Origin: Trichlorobacter thiogenes | GTDB taxonomy: Bacteria; Desulfobacterota; Desulfuromonadia; Geobacterales; Pseudopelobacteraceae | DNA length: 64,000 bases | Assembly (NCBI RefSeq): GCF_900167465.1 | Contig: NZ_FUWR01000009.1 | Span: 85,899 to 149,898, forward strand | Reading direction: 5' to 3' | Program-made: the position numbers and the translations under genes | Notes under the pieces: generated by a model | Databases searched by the model: none | Told to the model about the DNA's origin: nothing | The model's input: the letters and a program-made list of their open reading frames with translations, nothing else | Shown here: one piece after another, positions 7,636-15,080 of the stretch | Layout: the number at the start of each line of letters is the position of its first letter | Position numbering within the stretch: position 1 is the stretch's first letter

Positions 7636-10455
7636 TTATTTTATGATCAGATTTTCCACCGTCAGGCTGCCGTTCGCAACGGTCAGTATGCCCTGCAGGT
7701 CGCTGTATAAACCGGTTGTGCCATGGAAATCTGGATACCATCCGCCGGATAAGGTAACCGCTTTATTTATGTTCAAGATAAGGTCACTAGCAAACGTATC
7801 CTGTGCCAACATAATAACATCACCACTGTTTGCAGCCTCATAACCGTCACTGATTGTTTCATAGCTTGCGCCGTTATAAATTTTTACCTTGTGGGGTGCA
7901 TTAAACGTTGCGGTGACAGACTTGCGCTCGTCCATGATAAGGTTACAGGTTGTGCCGGATGGTGTTGTACAGCCGTTCCATCCGCCGAAGGTTGATGAAC
8001 CTGACGGTGTAGCGATAAGGGTTACCAGTGTCCCCAGATTATAGTTGGTGGCACATCCGCCGCTTGTTGAACAGTTGATTGAATAAGGGTTCATGAGGAC
8101 AGTACCGCTTCCCGCTCCTTGGATAAACACATCAAGTGTCTGCTCCATAAAGATCTGGTCCACCCAGCCGGCGTCAGATCCGCTGCTCATAGAACCATCT
8201 TTTGAATAGATCCAACTCAGGGTATGGGTACCTGTGGGGATAGTGATGCCTGAAACTGGAGTCCAGTCTACGGTGCCGCTAATGCCGCTGCCCTGGGCTA
8301 CTCCATCAATATAGAATTTTAAATAATCGAATCCGCTTTCTGAAGAAGCTTTCCACCAGAAACTCAGCGTTCCTGGTCCGTGTACGGTAAATTGCATTGA
8401 AGATGTTTGGTTGTCGTTGATATCGCCACTTTGTGCAGCGCTGCTGCCATCATGGGAGGTTGATGATTCGGGGAACCAGTTGGCATTACCCGAAGTTGTT
8501 ACGGTTATGCCGGGGATATTCAGTGCCTCACCAAGGGTCGTTGTTACAAATGTTGCCGTCACAGCCGTGTCATCTGCCAGACTTACGGTGCAGGTTCCGG
8601 TGCCGGAACAATTACCGCCGGACCAGCCGGTGAAGATGGAGCCGGCATCACCGGCAGCAGTCAGGGTTACGTTTTCATTTTGCAGGAAGTTTGCCGAGCA
8701 GGTGCTGCCGCAAGAGATCCCTGCTGGCGAGGAACTGACCGTGCCACTGCCGGTGCCGCTTTTGGAAACAGTCAGGGTCTTGGTAACAGGAGGAGTAAAG
8801 GAAAAACTGCCGGTCATGGTGGCGGCCTGGGCTGAAATGCCGGTCAGGCTGAAGTTGGTGGCAGCGCTACTGTAGTAGTTAGAGTTTGGTGTGGTGCTTG
8901 GCCCCCAACTGGCATTGTTGCCGGAATAATAAAATGTAGTGCTGCAGCCGCGGCTTAATGTAGTCAGCATATTACAGCTTGCGGTACTGGCCTGTACCGG
9001 CACAACCCCCTGGTGGCCGCCACCTGCAACGTTGTTTGCCGTGTAACTGTTAATGTCATTGCTGCCAGCTGTGCCGGATGTAATGTCAATATGGGTGATA
9101 AGCAGTCCTCCCAGCCACCCTGAGCCTAGATAACCACGAAGCCCAAGATCCCAGCCGGTTGGTTGACGGTTTTCCACCAGAAAATATTCAGAGCTGCTGA
9201 TGAGTGGTGATACAAATTTATAGACCGCGCTCTGCGAGGAAAGGGGGTGGGCTAATGACAGTGCCCCGGACGTTGTTGGGGTGATTGGTGTTGCCCAGCC
9301 AAGATATTCCCGTGTCCAGGCGTCTAACGCTGTCGGTGTTACACCACCATACTCTCCGATATCTGCTCCCCAACTGCCACCTGCCATAAGAGAAAAATGG
9401 CCCATGCCACCGTTGGTGTCTGATGTATCATACAGGTCTGGTAGTCCGCACAGAGCGTGGCCCAGTTCGTGAGCAATAACTCCCATCGGATGCTGAACAT
9501 CTGCATTGTTAAGCTCGCCGTTAATAGCCCAGCGGGTGACGTATTTGCCGCTGGCAAGAACACTGTAGCCCCCCCAAGCATGTGCCCAGATTTTTGGTGT
9601 TTTGTCGCTGCCAGAGTCTTCATATCCTGCGTAAATAAAATAAATGGAAAGTTCTGATTGCTCAAGGGTGCCGTTATTATTGGTATCGAATGAGGGGAAA
9701 TTTACGTAGCTGGCAGCTTGTGCCAAGGCATGGTTGAGGACAGTAGTCTCTGAAGTATAATCGAAACTTTTACCTGAGTTAGGATGGTTGTCGGCAATGG
9801 TGACACTGACAACACCAGGCGTTGCGGATTGAGTATGAGCTGCCGGTAGAACGTTGAGAGTGCTGAATGAGTTGTCTTTAAAATATTTTGCTACTGATTT
9901 AGCGCCAGCGGCTGTATCAAAAATTTTAGCGCTCCAACTTGCCGGAGTTGTTGTTGTCATGGTGCGGTCTGCAAAGTTAACCAAAACAATCAGGAGGTTT
10001 CGATTTCCTGAAACCGGGACTGGAACCCAGTCGCCTGCTCCGGTGGAAACTCCTGTGCTGGGTGTTGCAGATGTTTGATTGAGACGTTGCTGGTAGGTAT
10101 TTCTGATGTGCTCTGAGAGCAGCTTCTCCGCTTCAGTGTTTCTTTGTGGTTTTAAATGTTTGGGTAGATCAGTAGGAGCTTTTTGTTGTGGTGATACCTT
10201 TTGTCCTGAGAGGCCAAGTGACCCATCAGAATTTTTTACTGCATATTCCCATTCTTTTGTTTTTAGATTTTTTAGAACAGTGTGGCCTGTTTCGGTTTCA
10301 GTCCAGTTCTGGAACTCATCTCCGTGTTTACGGATTTTGAAACTGCTACCATCCGGTTGCGTTACCTCAATCAGGTCCGGTGATGCCGGTCCGGCATGCA
10401 GTTGCGTAGCGAAAAGACTGATACAGATGAAGAAAATGAGAATTCTGTTAAGCAT
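7636..10455 (-). CDS. Secreted M6-family metalloprotease with InlB-B-like repeats and shared C-terminal module
   Basis: A 939-residue zinc metallopeptidase of the immune-inhibitor-A (M6) family. A signal peptide (MLNRILIFF to LHAG) is followed by a propeptide-like region and the catalytic domain. The zinc site HELGH is at residues 329-333, followed by GLPDLYD as expected for M6. A segment DTNNNGTLEQSE near residue 258 fits the calcium-binding-like loop of the family. After the catalytic domain come InlB-B-like repeats (GTVSSSPAGISCGSTC and a second copy) flanking a concanavalin-like region (FSFWWKASSES type). The last ~90 residues form the shared module ending GSLTVENLIIK. It is probably exported to the medium or cell surface. 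The gene for the C39-like protease lies 24 bases upstream on the same strand, so the two are probably co-transcribed. Confidence 0.93.
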   Translation of the reverse strand: MLNRILIFFICISLFATQLHAGPASPDLIEVTQPDGSSFKIRKHGDEFQNWTETETGHTVLKNLKTKEWEYAVKNSDGSLGLSGQKVSPQQKAPTDLPKHLKPQRNTEAEKLLSEHIRNTYQQRLNQTSATPSTGVSTGAGDWVPVPVSGNRNLLIVLVNFADRTMTTTTPASWSAKIFDTAAGAKSVAKYFKDNSFSTLNVLPAAHTQSATPGVVSVTIADNHPNSGKSFDYTSETTVLNHALAQAASYVNFPSFDTNNNGTLEQSELSIYFIYAGYEDSGSDKTPKIWAHAWGGYSVLASGKYVTRWAINGELNNADVQHPMGVIAHELGHALCGLPDLYDTSDTNGGMGHFSLMAGGSWGADIGEYGGVTPTALDAWTREYLGWATPITPTTSGALSLAHPLSSQSAVYKFVSPLISSSEYFLVENRQPTGWDLGLRGYLGSGWLGGLLITHIDITSGTAGSNDINSYTANNVAGGGHQGVVPVQASTASCNMLTTLSRGCSTTFYYSGNNASWGPSTTPNSNYYSSAATNFSLTGISAQAATMTGSFSFTPPVTKTLTVSKSGTGSGTVSSSPAGISCGSTCSANFLQNENVTLTAAGDAGSIFTGWSGGNCSGTGTCTVSLADDTAVTATFVTTTLGEALNIPGITVTTSGNANWFPESSTSHDGSSAAQSGDINDNQTSSMQFTVHGPGTLSFWWKASSESGFDYLKFYIDGVAQGSGISGTVDWTPVSGITIPTGTHTLSWIYSKDGSMSSGSDAGWVDQIFMEQTLDVFIQGAGSGTVLMNPYSINCSTSGGCATNYNLGTLVTLIATPSGSSTFGGWNGCTTPSGTTCNLIMDERKSVTATFNAPHKVKIYNGASYETISDGYEAANSGDVIMLAQDTFASDLILNINKAVTLSGGWYPDFHGTTGLYSDLQGILTVANGSLTVENLIIK

Positions 10456-10479
10456 TAACGTACTCCTCTATGTTGGATT

Positions 10480-12861
10480 CTATTTAATTATCAGATTTTC
10501 CACTGTCAGGCTGCCGCTGCTGACCTGGAACGGCCCTGTTACACTGGTGTATCCTGTTGGAGATATGTCAGACAATGTGGAAAAGCCGCCTTTGACGATA
10601 ACGCTCGATGTCAAAGTATTAAAGTTTACACCTGCAGGGTCAAGCATCTGTATTGCAAGTGCCCGTATGGTTTGACCTGGGTCAGCAGCGTCTAATGCTG
10701 ATTGCAGAGTGCCATAATAGTTGCCTGATTCCATATTCTTAAGATACTGCAAGAGCGTGAAGGTCGCATTGGCTGTTTTATCTGCTGTCATCGTTAGAGA
10801 ACAGTTGTCGCCACTTTGAGAGTCACAGCCGGACCATCCGGCAAACGTAGAGCCGAGTGATGTGCTGCTTCTTTGCAGGGTAACAGCTGTTCCAGACGCC
10901 AAGCTTGCTGAACAGGGCGGGGCAGAACAGTTAAGGGCCGGGTTTGGACCACTGGTGGAGATGATAGAACCACTACCGGTACCGGGAAACAGCACCGTTA
11001 GAGTTTTGTTGGAAGCGACACCCACTATGCTGATGTCATCAATGTGGATGTCATTGCCATACCCGCTGATACCTTTAAAAATAAGGTGGTTTGTCGTGCC
11101 GGTAAAGGTGCCGGGAATAGCAAAAGAGTAGCTATACCAGCCAGCGTTGGCAACAGTGGGTGACAGGCTTGTTAATCGATTGACAGTGCCAAGCAACGTT
11201 GCGCCACTTAAATTGGCCGCTGTATTAACATAAACTTCTACACGGTCGTCGTTTGTTACTCCTTCATCTGTATATTCCGTTGAATCTCGGTACATCCAGA
11301 AAGAAGCGGTGTTGCTGGAACTGTCTGCCAGAGAAAAAGCAGGTGAGGCAAGCGCTGCGGCATAGCCCGAAGCGACTGTAAAGGAGTTGAAGTAAACCAG
11401 TTTTGAAGGGCTGTGGGCTGCAATACCTGAAGGATGAACGGTTCCGGTATTTGTCGCCCATGCTCCACTGGTTGTTACGATGCTGGAAGCCCAGCCTGTT
11501 GGCAGTGCTGGGGATGTCACACCATCAAAATTTTCAGAAAATAGAGTAGTAGCAAGCGCAAATGTTGCCGTTACAGCCGTGTCATTTGACAGAGTTACGG
11601 TACAGGTCCCGGTGCCGCTGCATCCGCCGCCGGACCAGCCGGTAAAGATGGAGCCGGAGTCTGCTGTTGCTGTTAATACGACAGTTTGTGGAGTGCCAAA
11701 GGTATACGAACATGTTCCACCACAAGAAATGCCAGCAGGTGAAGAGATAACTGTCCCGTTTCCGGTTTTGGAAACAGTCAGCAGAGCACTGCCGGTAAAA
11801 GGCACGGCGAGGTTTACAATGCTGACAGACTGCAACGCCATATCGGTATAACTACCGCCCCACGGCATGGTGTGAGTATTATAGTCCCACGTGTCATGAA
11901 TGTAGATGGTTGCGGGATTTGTGCTTTCGTCATAGCCGACGCCAACTATCGAGTGCCCGGCAAGGTTAAGTAAAACCGGATGCCCTGCGTCAATTTCAGA
12001 TTTAAATTGGGAGAAGGAAAATCCGCCAGTGACCGCGTTGTCTGTTTTTTTGTTGTAGCAGTCAGTAACCGTATAACCTCGGGCCTCATAAAAGAGTTTT
12101 CTGCCCAGTGTGCCGTCATCATATCCACCACTTGCCATTGCACTGCAGGTTAGCTGAGTTGCATCACTATAGTTATAAAATTTGGTCGAGCCGTCAGTAT
12201 TTCCATATGCTGACTGGCTTGTTTTCATGTAATCGCCGATTGCTGTGCCCCAGGTATGTTGGGTCCAACTTCCGGTTATGTAAGGGTCACTGGTACTGCT
12301 ATCATATTCCACCCAATAATCGTCTATAGAACCTTTACTGCTTCTGCCATCAACACCATCTTTGGAGGCAATAAGTGGATTGTTGGGGTACAGGTCTACT
12401 CCATCAGACCAGGTTGGCCATGAGGCATTCGTTAACGGCATGACACCGCTCTCGGTGGGACCGGTATAGATATTGGGGTAACCGTTACGATCATAATATC
12501 CTGCAATCATGGCTCCGGAAACCGCAGAACAGCCAAAGACCCAACTATAGGTCGGTACGGTCAGGCTACTACTGGCCGATGCTGTTTCGGCGGTCGGGAG
12601 AGATACCGACTGGCGTTGTACCTCAAATCCGACCGGCGGCTTTGGTGGACCATTGATAGTGGCCTGCTCAAGCACTGTTCCACTGGATAAAGTGACAGCC
12701 TTAACAGTGTAGTGTTTGCCAGACTGTACTGTTTTTGTTCTTACAATGGTTTCAAGCGCATATGCGGGGGCTGTAACCGTTGTTGCAGCAAAAACAAGTG
12801 ATGAAATGATGCCAGCAGCTAGCCGTAACATGATGTTTCTTGAGCTGGATTGAGAAATCAT
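10480..12861 (-). CDS. Secreted C39-like cysteine protease with shared C-terminal module
   Basis: A 793-residue exported protein. After the signal peptide (ending PAYALE) comes a papain-fold peptidase_C39_2-like domain. The probable nucleophile is Cys111 in WVFGCSAVSGAMIAGYYD. The probable catalytic His is in GHPVLLNLAGHSIVGVGYDE, with HDTW after it. The middle holds an InlB-B-like repeat (GTVISSPAGISCGGTC), a jelly-roll region with FSENFDG and a second repeat (GSGSIISTSGPNPALNC). The C-terminus is the shared module, with GGF near the end and GSLTVENLIIK as the last residues. The RBS is AGGAAG. Its tail is closer to that of the M6 protease than to the other two, also at DNA level. Confidence 0.9.
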   Translation of the reverse strand: MISQSSSRNIMLRLAAGIISSLVFAATTVTAPAYALETIVRTKTVQSGKHYTVKAVTLSSGTVLEQATINGPPKPPVGFEVQRQSVSLPTAETASASSSLTVPTYSWVFGCSAVSGAMIAGYYDRNGYPNIYTGPTESGVMPLTNASWPTWSDGVDLYPNNPLIASKDGVDGRSSKGSIDDYWVEYDSSTSDPYITGSWTQHTWGTAIGDYMKTSQSAYGNTDGSTKFYNYSDATQLTCSAMASGGYDDGTLGRKLFYEARGYTVTDCYNKKTDNAVTGGFSFSQFKSEIDAGHPVLLNLAGHSIVGVGYDESTNPATIYIHDTWDYNTHTMPWGGSYTDMALQSVSIVNLAVPFTGSALLTVSKTGNGTVISSPAGISCGGTCSYTFGTPQTVVLTATADSGSIFTGWSGGGCSGTGTCTVTLSNDTAVTATFALATTLFSENFDGVTSPALPTGWASSIVTTSGAWATNTGTVHPSGIAAHSPSKLVYFNSFTVASGYAAALASPAFSLADSSSNTASFWMYRDSTEYTDEGVTNDDRVEVYVNTAANLSGATLLGTVNRLTSLSPTVANAGWYSYSFAIPGTFTGTTNHLIFKGISGYGNDIHIDDISIVGVASNKTLTVLFPGTGSGSIISTSGPNPALNCSAPPCSASLASGTAVTLQRSSTSLGSTFAGWSGCDSQSGDNCSLTMTADKTANATFTLLQYLKNMESGNYYGTLQSALDAADPGQTIRALAIQMLDPAGVNFNTLTSSVIVKGGFSTLSDISPTGYTSVTGPFQVSSGSLTVENLIIK

Positions 12862-13079
12862 CAGACTTCCTTTCTTATATATAGATTCTAATTGTCAACG
12901 TTGTCCGGTTGGTTTTTTTGTATTAGCCTTCCCTCCCATAAGGGGGGAGATATTTGAGTCTTTTTTGGATTTAAAGGAATTATCTGACCAATCAGCACTG
13001 GGTAGAGTGTGTTTAAGCAGATTATCAGATTTTAATTGGCCGTCAAGCGACCAAGACCATCAACGTATGTTTCAAAACA

Positions 13080-13964
13080 TTACGGCGCTGTCACCATAAC
13101 CGTCCGGCTGGTTGCGCCGCCGGGATTTACCACCTGTATGCGCAGCTCTTTTGGGGCGGGAGAGTAGGGGTGGCGTTCGTAGATCATTCTGGTGCAGTCT
13201 TGATATAGTAAACGTTCCGGTTGCGGGCCGTTGCCTGAGTCAACTCTGACACCATTAACCATAGCCGTGCTGGTCTGCAGGAAGTTATCTCCTTCAATGA
13301 TCAGCTCGTAGCTGTTGACATGGTCGTTGCCGATGGTGATTGAGGTTATGTCTGGGGTGTTAATAATGGAAAGCCCCAGCGGTGTGCTGGTCATGTCGCC
13401 GTTCTTGACCGCTACCTGATGCAATCCATCGCGTACTGTTGGAGCAGTAAATTTGATGGTATCCGGGGGGGAAACGCTACTGCGGATAATGGCGCCATCA
13501 AACAATAATTGCGATGAGGCGTTGAAGTTGCGGCCGTGTATGGTTACTTCGCGGGCTGAACCGCTGGTGCAGGAAGTGACCCGGTCTGGATCAATGTTGA
13601 TAGCCACCGGTTTAAGCGGTAGGACGGTAAAGACATAGGTGCGGCTAACACCATCCTGTGCGGTTACCATGAGTGAGTATTGGCCGGGTGCAGCTTCAGG
13701 GGGGATGTCAAACGCGATTCGGCGATTATTCAGTGCCCGCCAGGTTAGAGGATCTCCACCCAGAGTTAGTTTCAGCCCGTCATGTATGCTGCTGACTGCA
13801 AGAACCACCTGGGCACCAGGCTCTGCCTGTGCCGGAACGATGCTGAATACAACCGGGGCGGATGCTTGCTTGTTCTGGGTGGGCAGGGGGGCGGCCTGTG
13901 CAGCTACCCCGGACAGGATAAAGCAGATCAAAAGTTGCAGATGATATACTATCTGTCTTGACAT
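13080..13964 (-). CDS. Exported IPT/TIG-domain protein, last gene of the type II secretion operon
   Basis: A 294-residue protein. I place the start at 13964 (MSRQIVYHLQLLICF), because AGGAGC lies upstream and the longer frame to 14039 only reads through a 7-bp repeat tract. The N-terminus is a signal peptide ending near AQAAP. The mature protein has Ig-like domains: a PVVFSIVPAQAEPGAQV segment, a central domain with HGRNFNASSQLLFDG (IPT/TIG) and a third with IEGDNFLQTSTAMVNGV. It follows the two pseudopilin genes on the same strand. The IPT folds suggest a periplasmic or surface accessory of the secretion machine; its exact role is not known to me. Confidence 0.8.
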   Translation of the reverse strand: MSRQIVYHLQLLICFILSGVAAQAAPLPTQNKQASAPVVFSIVPAQAEPGAQVVLAVSSIHDGLKLTLGGDPLTWRALNNRRIAFDIPPEAAPGQYSLMVTAQDGVSRTYVFTVLPLKPVAINIDPDRVTSCTSGSAREVTIHGRNFNASSQLLFDGAIIRSSVSPPDTIKFTAPTVRDGLHQVAVKNGDMTSTPLGLSIINTPDITSITIGNDHVNSYELIIEGDNFLQTSTAMVNGVRVDSGNGPQPERLLYQDCTRMIYERHPYSPAPKELRIQVVNPGGATSRTVMVTAP

Positions 13965-13974
13965 AACGAGTGCT

Positions 13975-14030
13975 CCTTCTGCCTTCAGCCTTCCGCCTCC
14001 AGCCTTCTGCCTTCCGCCTTCATCCTTGCT
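13975..14030. repeat. 7-bp periodic repeat tract (CCTTCNG x8)
   Basis: Eight consecutive heptamers (CCTTCTG, CCTTCAG, CCTTCCG, CCTCCAG, CCTTCTG, CCTTCCG, CCTTCAT, CCTTGCT) fill the space between the stop of the pseudopilin gene (14033) and the start at 13964. The same family occurs at 17416-17471 and, in the other orientation, at 51838-51932. Confidence 0.85.
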
Positions 14031-14032
14031 TT

Positions 14033-14485
14033 TCACCATTCCTTATACGGAACTCCGTTACTTCCCACCAATTCTGAACCGCTTTGCACATCATAGACAT
14101 TGCCCTTGGGCAGCGGGATCGCACCTGCCGGCTGGGGATTGCTGCCACTGCTTTCCGGTGGTTTTTCTGCAGGTGGCGGTAGTGTCACCCAGGTGTCGTT
14201 CTTTTTGGTAAAGGGGTCTGTGGGAATGCCACGCAGGTATTTACGTTCTGACAGGTCTTCCAGTTTGTCGGGGTATTTGCCTTGGTCTGCGTAATATTGG
14301 TCAATGGCCGAACGGATGCCGTAGAGATTTTCCTGCAAAACCGCTTCACGGGCACGGATTAAGGCCCATTGGTAATTGGGGACGGCAATGGCCACCAGAA
14401 TGCCAACAATGGTCATGACGATCATCAGCTCAATCAGGGTAAACCCGTTTCTGCTCTTAATGGCGTTATTCCGATTCCAGTTCAA
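14033..14485 (-). CDS. Major-pseudopilin-like protein (GspG/OxpG type)
   Basis: A type II secretion pseudopilin. The prepilin peptidase site and hydrophobic stem are visible as NG|FTLIELMIVMTIVGIL, followed by GspG-like features: an N-terminal helix, YYADQGKYP, DPF, and a C-terminal Y-x-x-W. The start is uncertain. The upstream frame runs to 14620, but its first part is encoded by an inverted-repeat element. A normal short leader would begin at MKSRNG, yet that codon (14461) is ATT. The nearest conventional start is TTG at 14485, inside the element. Neither has a clear Shine-Dalgarno site, so translation may be coupled or use a rare start. The protein would build the pseudopilus that pushes substrates through the secretin. 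Confidence 0.8.
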   Translation of the reverse strand: MNWNRNNAIKSRNGFTLIELMIVMTIVGILVAIAVPNYQWALIRAREAVLQENLYGIRSAIDQYYADQGKYPDKLEDLSERKYLRGIPTDPFTKKNDTWVTLPPPAEKPPESSGSNPQPAGAIPLPKGNVYDVQSGSELVGSNGVPYKEW

Positions 14486-14592
14486 GGATGATAGCAAGGT
14501 GGCGAGGAATTTGGCGACGTAGGCGTACACGTAGTACGTCGAGGAGCCAATGACGAGCCAACGAAGATTGCGCCTTGAAATGGAATCGGAAT
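14468..14592. repeat. Palindromic intergenic element with 20-bp terminal inverted repeats
   Basis: ATTCCGATTCCAGTTCAAGG (14468-14487) and the complement of 14573-14592 match at 19 of 20 bases. The interior has its own hairpin: TTGGCGACGTA (from 14511) pairs with TACGTCGAGGAGCCAA (to about 14550), with some mismatches. No ORF of its own is convincing. It looks like a non-coding MITE or REP-type element. It ends within the stop codon of the upstream pseudopilin gene and supplies the 5' end of the downstream one. Confidence 0.8.
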
Positions 14593-15080
14593 TACCAGTC
14601 TTTATAGTTGCTGCCGTCAATGGCTACCTCATCGCTCAGTGAATAGACATCAAACACGTCTTCTTTGCCCCAACTGGTTGCGTCGGGTTGATCTACGTAG
14701 GATCGCATTCCCCATTGCGGCGGTTGTCCCGGTTTTGCAGGATTCATCGGATCAGGTGGAATGCGCCGTAGAAATTTACGCTTTGCTCCATACAGGCCGC
14801 CAAAATCCTCGCCCTCAACCAACAGTTCCAATGTCTTCGGGTATCCTGATGCCTGCAGTGTGACAATGATTTTTTTCTGCTCAACTGCCTTGTCATAGGC
14901 CTTCTTGTAGTCATCTATGGCCAGCCGGATAGTTCGCAGGTTACGACGCAGTTCAATTTCTTTAGTGCGTTTTGCTGTCATACGGCCAAACGGCAGTATT
15001 GCAGATGCCAGTAATGCCAACAAGGTAACGGCTATAATCAGCTCAACCAGGGTAACCCCTTTGGTGGTCAAACGGTTCAT
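14592..15080 (-). CDS. Pseudopilin-like protein (GspG/GspH type)
   Basis: A 162-residue pseudopilin. The cleavage site and stem read KG|VTLVELIIAVTLLALLASAI. The C-terminal part resembles GspG (RRIPPDPMNP, DVYSLSDEVA, NYKDW). The ATG at 15080 overlaps the secretin stop codon as TGATG, which suggests translational coupling; a GTG at 15083 is the alternative. It is probably a minor component of the pseudopilus. Its stop codon coincides with the end of the inverted-repeat element at 14468-14592. Confidence 0.85.
   Translation of the reverse strand: MNRLTTKGVTLVELIIAVTLLALLASAILPFGRMTAKRTKEIELRRNLRTIRLAIDDYKKAYDKAVEQKKIIVTLQASGYPKTLELLVEGEDFGGLYGAKRKFLRRIPPDPMNPAKPGQPPQWGMRSYVDQPDATSWGKEDVFDVYSLSDEVAIDGSNYKDW

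Noticed and set aside
9500..9720. Dockerin-like DTNNNGTLEQSE loop in the M6 protease as partner for the cohesin-like secretin tail
   Set aside because: Only one loop is present, within the catalytic domain where M6 proteases carry such a sequence; a dockerin needs two repeats.
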